10,201 nucleotides of DNA, taken from Candidatus Iainarchaeum sp. (lineage in GTDB: Archaea > B1Sed10-29 > WALL01 > JAGHAM01). A model generated the notes under the pieces. That model did not search any database, was not told the origin of the DNA, and saw only the letters and a program-made list of their open reading frames with translations. The stretch spans positions 1 to 10,201 of the forward strand of contig JAGHAM010000013.1 of the NCBI GenBank assembly GCA_021161465.1, read 5' to 3'. Position 1 is the first letter of the stretch. The number at the start of each line of letters is the position of its first letter. The position numbers and the translations under genes are program-made. Positions 5,081-10,201 of this stretch are shown here, in pieces.

Positions 5081-5122
5081 CAACTAAAAAATAAAAGAAG
5101 GGCTGGCTGAATTTCAGCCAGC
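5081..5122 (-). terminator. Terminator overlapping the tfb stop codon
   Basis: GCTGGCTGA at 5102-5110 and TCAGCCAGC at 5114-5122 form a perfect 9-bp stem with a 3-nt loop. In minus-strand RNA the stem is followed by a T-rich run (5099-5081, CTTCTTTTATTTTTTAG). The tfb stop codon (5116-5114) lies in the 5' arm of the stem as transcribed. The stem plus U-tract fits a terminator or mRNA 3'-end stabiliser. Confidence 0.7.
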
Positions 5123-6013
5123 TATTTTTATGCCGAGTTCGCGCTTCAGTTCCCTGTATCTGTTTCTTATGGTTACCTCTGTTACACCTGCAACGTCTGC
5201 AACTTCTTTCTGGGTTCTCCTTTCGCCTAGAATTACGCCCGCTATGTATACTGCTGCAGCAGCAACTCCTGTTGGACCTCTTCCAGAGATTAGACCTTTG
5301 GTTATGGCCTCACCCAGAAGTTCCTTCGCTTTTTCCTGGACCTCACCGGAGAGTTCAAGTTCTGATGCAAACCTTGCAACATAGTGGATTGGGTTTGTCA
5401 GGGGAACATCCACACCAAGTTCCTTTTTTAGGAATCTGTAAGTCCTTCCTATCTCCTTCTTTGGAATTCCAGAAACTTCACTTATCTCATCTAATGTTCT
5501 TGGAATCCCATATTGCCTGCATTTAGTGTAGATAACAGCTGCCACGACTGACTCTATAAGCCTGCCTCTGATTAAGCCTTTTTCGACAGCCTTTCTGTAA
5601 AGCAGTGCAGCTGCTTCTCTTATGTTGTTTGGAAGGCCAAGCGTTGAGGAAATCCTACTCAATTCACTAAGGGCAATTGTCAGGTTTCTCTCCATGGAAC
5701 TTGATATAGAGGACCTTTTATGCCACTTCCTAAGCCTGTACATCTGTGACTGGCTTTTGGATGGAAGTTTTGACCCACGTATATCTCTGTTATATTTGTC
5801 TATTTCAGTGACTAGGCCTTTGTTTGGCTTTGTATATTTTATTGGGGCCCCGGTTCTCTGTCTTTTGTTGCGTTGGTCAGCATCAAATGCTCTCCACTCA
5901 GGACCGAAGTCAACCATATTTTCATCTATTACATAACCGCAGTTACTGCAAACTAATTCTCCTCTCTTATAATCCCTGATTATCGCAGTACTGCCACATT
6001 CAGGACATCTCAT
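5114..6013 (-). CDS. tfb: Transcription initiation factor TFB
   Basis: TFB is the archaeal counterpart of TFIIB. It binds TBP on the TATA/BRE and recruits RNA polymerase. The 299-aa protein, of standard length, has the N-terminal zinc ribbon (C3, C6, C22, C25) and the B-finger/reader region ([19 protein letters not shown], 37-55). Two cyclin-like repeats follow, at about 108-195 and 205-297, including [22 protein letters not shown] and [13 protein letters not shown] (a recognition helix expected to contact the BRE). All ribbon cysteines are present, so it should be functional. ATG 6013 starts directly at the ribbon. A leader of about 100-125 nt separates it from the likely TATA box, unlike the nearly leaderless genes around it. 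Confidence 0.97.
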   Translation of the reverse strand: MRCPECGSTAIIRDYKRGELVCSNCGYVIDENMVDFGPEWRAFDADQRNKRQRTGAPIKYTKPNKGLVTEIDKYNRDIRGSKLPSKSQSQMYRLRKWHKRSSISSSMERNLTIALSELSRISSTLGLPNNIREAAALLYRKAVEKGLIRGRLIESVVAAVIYTKCRQYGIPRTLDEISEVSGIPKKEIGRTYRFLKKELGVDVPLTNPIHYVARFASELELSGEVQEKAKELLGEAITKGLISGRGPTGVAAAAVYIAGVILGERRTQKEVADVAGVTEVTIRNRYRELKRELGIKIAG

Positions 6014-6055
6014 TTTTTAACCCCCTTGTGGTTTGGCAAAAAGGAAGCGAGGAAT

Positions 6056-6071
6056 GAGAGAATTGTCTCTC
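6056..6071 (-). promoter_or_regulatory. Hairpin in the tfb leader
   Basis: GAGAGA and TCTCTC arms around a 4-nt loop lie about 45 nt upstream of the tfb start codon, inside the predicted 5' untranslated region. The stem is short (6 bp) and could be incidental. Confidence 0.3.
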
Positions 6072-6133
6072 AAGCCCAAGAAACCTAAGAAACAGCCTCC
6101 TTTCTCATGGTTTTAATCCACTAAAAAACAATA

Positions 6134-6169
6134 CCTTTTTAAGCTTTGTGTATGAACTTATTTAAATAC
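6134..6169 (-). promoter_or_regulatory. tfb promoter (two candidate TATA boxes)
   Basis: The better box is GTATTTAAATA (6169-6159), predicting a start near 6138 and a leader of about 125 nt. CTTAAAAAGG (6143-6134) is an alternative giving a leader of about 100 nt. Both point at tfb, since no plus-strand gene follows. Confidence 0.5.
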
Positions 6170-6195
6170 TTTTCGGTCTGACTTTGCTTAGGGTG

Positions 6196-6399
6196 CTATA
6201 AATCACTAGCTTTCAGGTTTGCTTGATGTAATATGTGTTTTAGCGTTCCTTTTTTGATGATTTTGTGGTTAGGTATTGTCAATGGTTGTTTAGTTGGGTG
6301 CCTTAAGTGAACATGACTGCCTTTTTGGCTTCTGATGTAATAACCATGTTTCTTTAAGATTTTTATCAGTTCTTTACCTGAGAGAACCGGTAGTTTCAT
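6196..6399 (-). CDS. hicA: HicA family toxin (mRNA interferase)
   Basis: HicA toxins cut mRNA when not bound by HicB. This 67-aa protein has the compact dsRBD-like HicA fold: LSGKELIKILKKHGY at 6-20, the catalytic GSH box (G27, S28, H29) in GSHVHLRHP, and the C-terminal PNHKIIKKGTLKHIL segment (43-57). The length is normal and the catalytic His is intact, so an active toxin is expected. Its ATG overlaps the hicB stop by 4 bp, so the two are translationally coupled with antitoxin first. Confidence 0.93.
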   Translation of the reverse strand: MKLPVLSGKELIKILKKHGYYIRSQKGSHVHLRHPTKQPLTIPNHKIIKKGTLKHILHQANLKASDL

Positions 6400-6617
6400 A
6401 GCGCCACTGCCACTGTCCTGACTTTCTTCTTTCTAGAAATAGGTATGCCATCTTCAGCCAATGTTGACAAGTGCAGTTCTATTGCTTCTTTAATATTCTT
6501 CAAAGCTTCTTCTTGCGTGTCTCCTTGGCTGATACAACCCGGTAATGCTGGGACTGTGACAACAAAGCCACCAGCTTCATCTTCTTCTAACACAACTTTA
6601 AATTTCAAGTTTTCCAC
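6396..6617 (-). CDS. hicB: HicB family antitoxin, short form
   Basis: HicB neutralises HicA by direct binding. The 73-aa protein holds the degraded-RNaseH-like HicB fold: FKVVLEEDEAGGFVV, the PALPGCISQGDT motif (23-34), then the EEALKNIKEAIELHL helix. There is no C-terminal ribbon-helix-helix or HTH DNA-binding domain, so autorepression by this protein alone is doubtful. Start choice: GTG 6617 gives the longest form. TTG 6608 (beginning LKFKVV) is at least as likely, because AGGTGG lies 5 nt before it and most relatives begin near KFKV. Confidence 0.92.
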   Translation of the reverse strand: MENLKFKVVLEEDEAGGFVVTVPALPGCISQGDTQEEALKNIKEAIELHLSTLAEDGIPISRKKKVRTVAVAL

Positions 6618-6641
6618 CTGTTCATGATTACCCCTCTAGGA

Positions 6642-6651
6642 GTATATATTC
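6642..6651 (-). promoter_or_regulatory. TATA box of hicBA
   Basis: GAATATATAC on the minus strand predicts a start near 6619-6622. That gives an almost leaderless GTG 6617, or a leader of about 12 nt carrying AGGTGG for TTG 6608. Confidence 0.5.
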
Positions 6652-6804
6652 TTTTCCTAAACAGTTTTCCAAGGAATCTTGTTTCATATTCTTCAATCAA
6701 ATGGTGCTTTGAATAGAACAATAGTTTCATTCTACATACATAGCAATATCTGTCAGTACATTCGGTGCTCTTTTGCTTCTCTGTTTAATCGCAATTGGGA
6801 TGTA

Positions 6805-7488
6805 CTAATCCATCTTATCGATTGCCTGGCATGCCAGATAGCAGAAAGGTGTGTCGAGTATGGCAATCGCTACCTTCACAATCCACTGCCCAGCTATGAC
6901 TGTTAGCAGGATATCATTGGACATAAGTCCATAGAAGGCTATTGATATAAATAAGAAACTGTCTATGCCCTGTGAAACTATGGTTGATGCATTGTTCCTC
7001 AACCACAGGTATTTACCCCTTGTTTTTTTCTTCCACCAGTTGAACGCCCATACATCGTGATTCTGGGATACAAGGTAAGCTATCATCGAAGCTAACACCA
7101 CTCTTGGCGTCAGATTAAAGACAGCATTGAAAGTTTCCTGGCTTACAATTGAACCCTTTGCAACTGGCCAGCTGACAGCGATAGCGATGGCTACAACAAG
7201 TATTATATTCGCCAAGAATCCAGCCCACACCGCTTTTCTGGCTTCCTTCTCACTCCACTTCTCTGATAGTATGTCAGTTATGAGAAATGTTGTGGAATAA
7301 ACAAGCACAGCAGCTGGAACCATGAATGGCCCAATCATAATCATCTTCCCGGCGATTATGTTTGCTATCACAACAAGTCCTGCAAAGGCTCCTATGGTCA
7401 GCTCAACGCCAAACTTTTTCCCAACTATCACGCTGAGTGAGCCTAAGAATAAACTAACTATTGCCCAAGCTAGAAACAGTTCAAGCAT
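6805..7488 (-). CDS. yhhQ: YhhQ/VUT family queuosine precursor transporter
   Basis: This 227-aa integral membrane protein has about six spans (roughly 2-22, 31-52, 55-73, 88-107, 130-141 and 172-212, the last region probably two). Family signatures are the TDILSEKWSEKEARKAVW motif at 71-88 and the AYLVSQNHDVWAFNWWKKKT/KYLWLRNNASTIVSQGID block at 137-176. Members import 7-deazaguanine precursors such as preQ0/preQ1, which an archaeon would feed into archaeosine (G+ at tRNA position 15). Substrate in this organism is inferred from family. It starts 10 nt after the minD stop with a GGTG ribosome-binding sequence, so the two are cotranscribed. Confidence 0.9.
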   Translation of the reverse strand: MLELFLAWAIVSLFLGSLSVIVGKKFGVELTIGAFAGLVVIANIIAGKMIMIGPFMVPAAVLVYSTTFLITDILSEKWSEKEARKAVWAGFLANIILVVAIAIAVSWPVAKGSIVSQETFNAVFNLTPRVVLASMIAYLVSQNHDVWAFNWWKKKTRGKYLWLRNNASTIVSQGIDSFLFISIAFYGLMSNDILLTVIAGQWIVKVAIAILDTPFCYLACQAIDKMD

Positions 7489-7498
7489 TCAGGCACCA

Positions 7499-8269
7499 TC
7501 AGTAGCCTCTTATCGCGCACTTCAGCCTGTCCCACAATGTCCTGTCGTCTATGAACCTTCTGCCGGTTATCTTTGAGGCTAATGCCTTGTAGCCTATTGA
7601 CGCAGGTGTGTATGGATATTTCATGACCACTGGCTCTGAGGAGGCTATTGCTCTTGGCACGTTTCTGTCCTCTGGAATTCTCGTTAGCACTCCGGGAGTC
7701 TTGCCTACTACAGCCATTATCTCGTCGTTGCTTAACTCTTCACCAAACCTGCCAGTCCTGTTGACAACTATCCCTATTGGCTCAGTGTTTGATTCTTCAG
7801 CAAGCTGTATGGCTTTGAACGAGTTCGCTACAGATGGCAGCTCAGGGTTTGTAACGACTAACATTTTGTCTGCAACCTCTATGGACTTTACAACTTCATT
7901 CCCAAGCCCTGCAGCGCAGTCTATCAGTACCCAATCATATGAGTCTTTGACTTCATCTATGACCTCGGCTAGGTCAGATGGGTCAAATTCTGTGAAAGTT
8001 CCGATGTGTATACTTGCCGGGAGGACTTCAAGTCCAGACTCGTGTATGAAAATAGCCTCAGTTACGTCGCTCTCACCGCTCAAGACGTGGTTTAAGGTTC
8101 TCAGCTTGAACGGAAGCCCAAGGTGGAGCCCAACATCGGGTGTCGGCAAAGCAGCATCAACGAGCAGGGTTTCAATCCCCATTTGGGCCATTGAGACACC
8201 CAGGTTAACAGCAGTAGTTGTTTTGCCTGTTCCTCCTTTTCCAGAACTTATTATAAGAGCGTTTGTCAT
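7499..8269 (-). CDS. minD: MinD/ParA family P-loop ATPase
   Basis: This cytoplasmic ATPase of the MinD/Mrp/ParA class has 256 aa. The deviant Walker A is KGGTGKTT (11-18) with the signature Lys K11. Further marks are VDAALPTPDVGLHLG (37-51, switch I), VLIDCAAGLG (114-123, switch II), TNPE (140-143) and VVNRTG (168-173). The last 15 residues (DRTLWDRLKCAIRGY) could be the amphipathic membrane-targeting helix of MinD, followed by nothing else. No MinC or MinE homologue is nearby. Archaea carry several MinD paralogues with roles in positioning and polarity, so a division role is not proven. GGGGAT precedes ATG 8269, and the transporter gene follows in the same transcript. Confidence 0.9.
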   Translation of the reverse strand: MTNALIISSGKGGTGKTTTAVNLGVSMAQMGIETLLVDAALPTPDVGLHLGLPFKLRTLNHVLSGESDVTEAIFIHESGLEVLPASIHIGTFTEFDPSDLAEVIDEVKDSYDWVLIDCAAGLGNEVVKSIEVADKMLVVTNPELPSVANSFKAIQLAEESNTEPIGIVVNRTGRFGEELSNDEIMAVVGKTPGVLTRIPEDRNVPRAIASSEPVVMKYPYTPASIGYKALASKITGRRFIDDRTLWDRLKCAIRGY

Positions 8270-8311
8270 GGGATCCCCTTTAAAAATTTCTACACAAAAT
8301 TAAGTAAAAGG

Positions 8312-8322
8312 ATTATTTAATT
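8312..8322 (-). promoter_or_regulatory. TATA box of the minD-transporter operon
   Basis: AATTAAATAAT on the minus strand predicts a start near 8291 and a leader of about 22 nt that contains the GGGGAT ribosome-binding sequence. Confidence 0.45.
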
Positions 8323-8383
8323 CTATCGTCTCCTGCTTAACTACTTTTGAGTCCTCACTATGCTGTACTGCGGTAATAGATAA

Positions 8384-8394
8384 CTTATTAAAAC
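8384..8394 (+). promoter_or_regulatory. TATA box of the 84-aa gene
   Basis: CTTATTAAAAC on the plus strand is centred 27 bp before ATG 8416, the spacing of a leaderless or nearly leaderless transcript. Confidence 0.45.
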
Positions 8395-8415
8395 TGGAAG
8401 GAGAAATTAGGGACT

Positions 8416-8670
8416 ATGAGTTTGAGTAAGGATGAAAAGAAAGCTTTACAGTCCGCTGCACAGTGGATAAAGAAGCTTAAGGAAGAAACCCTCATGCCAT
8501 CGGCGAGGCATGCTTATGAAGCTAAGCGCGCTAAGATAATGAGAGAGTCAAAGGAGAGCACTTTTGGCTTATCATCTGGACAGGCTGACCAGCAGTGGGT
8601 GGATAAATCCAAGGCACTACAGCAAAAGATATCCGTAACTAAAACACACCAGCATAAAACTCCGCCATAG
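8416..8670 (+). CDS. Unrecognised small basic protein, 84 aa
   Basis: I do not recognise a family. The protein is rich in Lys, Ala and Gln with no cysteine, signal peptide or membrane span. Residues 5-47 look helical and amphipathic (KDEKKALQSAAQWIKKLKEE and ARHAYEAKRAKIMRE). Residues 48-70 hold FGLSSGQADQQW, and the tail is His/Lys/Pro-rich and probably disordered. It has its own TATA box at the right spacing and a purine-rich GGAAGGAG just before the ATG. It ends 3 nt from the convergent eS8 gene. These signals argue for a real gene. A nucleic-acid or ribosome-associated role is possible from composition only. Confidence 0.62.
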   Translation: MSLSKDEKKALQSAAQWIKKLKEETLMPSARHAYEAKRAKIMRESKESTFGLSSGQADQQWVDKSKALQQKISVTKTHQHKTPP

Positions 8671-8673
8671 TTG

Positions 8674-9057
8674 CTAGTCTTTTACTAAAATTGCGTTTAC
8701 AAGCCCATCCTGGGTTGGTCTGCTGGTTACCCTGGCTTTGCCGAGCTTGGTTTCTATGACTGCGCCTTTTGTTATTATGTTCCTTCTGACATAATGCCTG
8801 TTTGCTGTGTTCTCCAGGACAGAAACTATCTCAGTCTTTTGTATCTTCCCTGTGCCAGGGTCAAGAACATTTGCTTCTTTTGCCTTCCGCAGTGATGTTT
8901 TCGGATTGCCGCCACGAGTTCTGATGTGCTTCTTGTCAGTTTCACCAACAGTTGTAAGGACGGGTTCCCTACCTAACTCTGCCTTTATCTTGTCTCTCTT
9001 CTTCTTCCTTTTTGCACCTGTTTTAGTTCTTTTTGACCTGCCATGTGATTGTGCCAT
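8674..9057 (-). CDS. rps8e: Ribosomal protein eS8
   Basis: This 127-aa small-subunit ribosomal protein is of normal archaeal length. The basic N-terminus ([20 protein letters not shown]) is followed by [20 protein letters not shown] and [18 protein letters not shown]. The C-terminal half has [40 protein letters not shown] and the closing [10 protein letters not shown], all in family order. GGTGAAC precedes ATG 9057 by 3 nt. It is transcribed divergently from the Cgi121 gene and converges on the 84-aa gene. Confidence 0.97.
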   Translation of the reverse strand: MAQSHGRSKRTKTGAKRKKKRDKIKAELGREPVLTTVGETDKKHIRTRGGNPKTSLRKAKEANVLDPGTGKIQKTEIVSVLENTANRHYVRRNIITKGAVIETKLGKARVTSRPTQDGLVNAILVKD

Positions 9058-9083
9058 TTAGTTCACCACTTCACAATGAGAAA

Positions 9084-9111
9084 GTATTTTTATTCCTTCT
9101 TGTTTTAATAC
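9084..9111. promoter_or_regulatory. Interlocked divergent promoters, rps8e and cgi121
   Basis: GTATTTTTATT (9084-9094) fits as the plus-strand TATA box, centred 27 bp before GTG 9116. GTATTAAAAC (minus strand, 9111-9102) fits the eS8 gene, with a start near 9080 and a leader of about 23 nt holding GGTGAAC. Both boxes lie between the two predicted starts, only about 36 bp apart, so two initiation complexes could hardly assemble at once. Confidence 0.45.
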
Positions 9112-9115
9112 TTTT

Positions 9116-9541
9116 GTGTTGTTTGGCAAGATAAACAGCGTTGATTATGTCATTGCTATGGTTAAGCTTCCTAAAAAATGGGATTTTCCAGAGTCAAAGA
9201 AGTGTGTTATCCAGCTGGTAAATCCAAAAAAAGTCTTCGGGAAGAGGCACGTGCTTCACTGTATCCTTCTGACGGAGAGTGCTTTCAAGGGCAATACCAA
9301 TGTAGCAAGCTCTCCCGGGTTGGAGTTTCTAATAAGGCTTTCTGGAACAAGGCAGATAAACAAGGCGATAAACCGTATGTCTCCAAAAGGCAAGGCCCTT
9401 GTTATAGTATTTGGGAAAGGCGCGATGAAGTGCTACGAGGAAGCCAGGGATGCAATAGGGTGGACAGAAGACAGGGGGTTCAAGCTGGAAAGCTCACAAG
9501 ATGAGAAGGACGCGATGGAGAGGGCAGTTCTGCTTGATTGA
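9116..9541 (+). CDS. cgi121: KEOPS complex subunit Cgi121
   Basis: Cgi121 (TPRKB in humans) is the KEOPS subunit that binds Bud32 and holds the tRNA 3' end during t6A37 synthesis by Kae1. The 141-aa protein shows the family core: a helix beginning RHVLHCILLTESAF (44-57), LEFLIRLSGTRQINKAI (69-85) with the hallmark GTRQI segment, then KALVIVFG (93-100) and a C-terminal acidic stretch. The GTG start at 9116 is supported by a TATA-like box centred 27 bp upstream, which implies a leaderless mRNA. An ATG at residue 15 would remove the first beta strand. The other KEOPS genes are not in the window. Confidence 0.85.
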   Translation: MLFGKINSVDYVIAMVKLPKKWDFPESKKCVIQLVNPKKVFGKRHVLHCILLTESAFKGNTNVASSPGLEFLIRLSGTRQINKAINRMSPKGKALVIVFGKGAMKCYEEARDAIGWTEDRGFKLESSQDEKDAMERAVLLD

Positions 9542-9557
9542 CAGGTGTTTAGCAAAA

Positions 9558-9569
9558 CTTTTAAATAAC
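9558..9569 (+). promoter_or_regulatory. TATA box of the secreted-protein gene
   Basis: CTTTTAAATAAC preceded by an A-rich BRE-like stretch is centred 25 bp before ATG 9589. There is no Shine-Dalgarno sequence before that ATG, so a leaderless transcript is likely. Confidence 0.6.
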
Positions 9570-9588
9570 TTACGCTTTTATTGAACCA

Positions 9589-10201
9589 ATGAATAAACCC
9601 GTGAAACTTATAGTTGTGTTGTTTGTCCTCCTTGCCATCGCAGAGTATGCTTTTGCTGGACACCCTAATGGGAATAGTGGTAATTTCTCTACTGATAAGG
9701 AGTGCCCAGTTTACAGTGATGATAGGGACAATTCAACGGGAGGGATGACTCTTGATAATTCTGTTTACATAACTGTCTTTTGGGATAGTTCTTCTTTATT
9801 GGGCTGTGGGTATCTTAAATACTCTAATCTTAGCATAGACATTACATACGAGAATGGTACTACACAATATACTAAATCTATCCTTCACACATGTGTCTTT
9901 AGTGAGACACAGTTAAGTTACAGCACTTCAGGTTGGTGTGATTATACCCTTAATCTATCCGTGATTAAAAAGTATGCCGATGAGAATGGTATCAGTTTGA
10001 GTAGTGGTAATATTTCAATTTGCTGGAAGGAAACTGCGGAGGATACGATAGGGCATTCAAACAGAAGAATGACTCCACATTGTTTTGTGATTGAGCTAGC
10101 TGGAGGAGGCACAAGCGGTGTTGAACAACCCCCAACTAACGATGAGACGAACTTCACAACTGGAACACCTTCAGATACTAATACGGCCAATAACACAGTT
10201 C
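9589..10201 (+). CDS. Secreted Cys-containing protein, 3' end cut by window
   Basis: The frame stays open from ATG 9589 to the window edge (204 residues seen), so only the N-terminal part is present. A clear signal peptide (MNKPVKLIVVLFVLLAIAEY to AFA, about residues 1-23) precedes an exported beta-rich domain. That domain has six cysteines (39, 73, 102, 117, 145, 165), an even number that suggests disulfides, and several N-x-S/T sequons. From about 171 it becomes a GGG, then Pro/Thr/Asn/Asp-rich linker, like a glycosylated stalk or the hinge to a further domain or anchor. I do not recognise the domain. The gene has its own TATA box and is separate from cgi121. Confidence 0.8.
   Translation, partial: MNKPVKLIVVLFVLLAIAEYAFAGHPNGNSGNFSTDKECPVYSDDRDNSTGGMTLDNSVYITVFWDSSSLLGCGYLKYSNLSIDITYENGTTQYTKSILHTCVFSETQLSYSTSGWCDYTLNLSVIKKYADENGISLSSGNISICWKETAEDTIGHSNRRMTPHCFVIELAGGGTSGVEQPPTNDETNFTTGTPSDTNTANNTV

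Noticed and set aside
5070-5086. AGTTG...CAACT hairpin as a second terminator
   Set aside because: The stem has only 5 bp and lies inside the T-rich tail of the stronger tfb terminator, so it adds nothing supportable.
7608-8303. 231-codon plus-strand frame
   Set aside because: It is the exact antisense of minD, whose Walker A and switch motifs are intact. It has no promoter or ribosome-binding site.

Overview
The window is chromosomal DNA of an archaeon. The evidence is a transcription factor B gene (zinc ribbon plus two cyclin-like repeats), the ribosomal proteins eS8 and eL33 (L35Ae), the KEOPS subunit Cgi121, an archaeal-type RNase HII, a tRNA with a canonical bulge-helix-bulge intron, and TATA boxes about 25-28 bp upstream of many starts, several of them apparently leaderless. 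I cannot fix the lineage from sequence alone. The compact layout, small genes and rich tRNA introns would suit a DPANN-type or other uncultivated euryarchaeal genome.

Layout. 1-253: no convincing gene; three degenerate copies of a ~30-bp direct repeat and a G5/C5 hairpin lie downstream of a tRNA. 254-454 (-): tRNA-Ala(CGC) interrupted twice, by a canonical intron after position 37 and by a second intron in the T-loop (59/60). 563-1314 (+): a riboflavin-synthase-family protein and CutA. 1294-2660 (-): a compact cluster of an unrecognised 102-aa protein, RNase HII, an uncharacterised 98-aa protein and a possible 27-aa membrane peptide. 2758-3201 (+): eL33 with a long Lys/Pro/Ala tail. 3179-4888 (-): a signal-peptide-bearing, membrane-anchored surface protein of about five Ig-like repeats, overlapping the eL33 gene tail to tail. 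5114-6013 (-): TFB with a terminator hairpin built over its stop codon. 6196-6617 (-): a HicB-HicA toxin-antitoxin pair. 6805-8269 (-): a MinD/ParA-type ATPase followed by a YhhQ/VUT-family queuosine-precursor transporter. 8416-8670 (+): a small basic protein of unknown function. 8674-9057 (-): eS8. 9116-9541 (+): Cgi121, sharing an interlocked divergent promoter with eS8. 9589 to the right edge (+): the N-terminal part of a secreted, cysteine-containing protein leading into a Thr/Asn/Pro-rich linker.

Functionally this is mostly housekeeping: information processing (TFB, eS8, eL33, RNase HII, Cgi121, tRNA-Ala), cofactor and tRNA modification (riboflavin synthase family, queuosine/archaeosine precursor uptake), two cell-surface proteins and one toxin-antitoxin module. 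I found no CRISPR array, transposase, prophage module or multi-gene defence island. The most unusual item is the doubly interrupted tRNA-Ala. Next come the eL33 tail, the interlocked eS8/Cgi121 promoters, the divergent riboflavin-synthase-like protein and the small unassigned ORFs.
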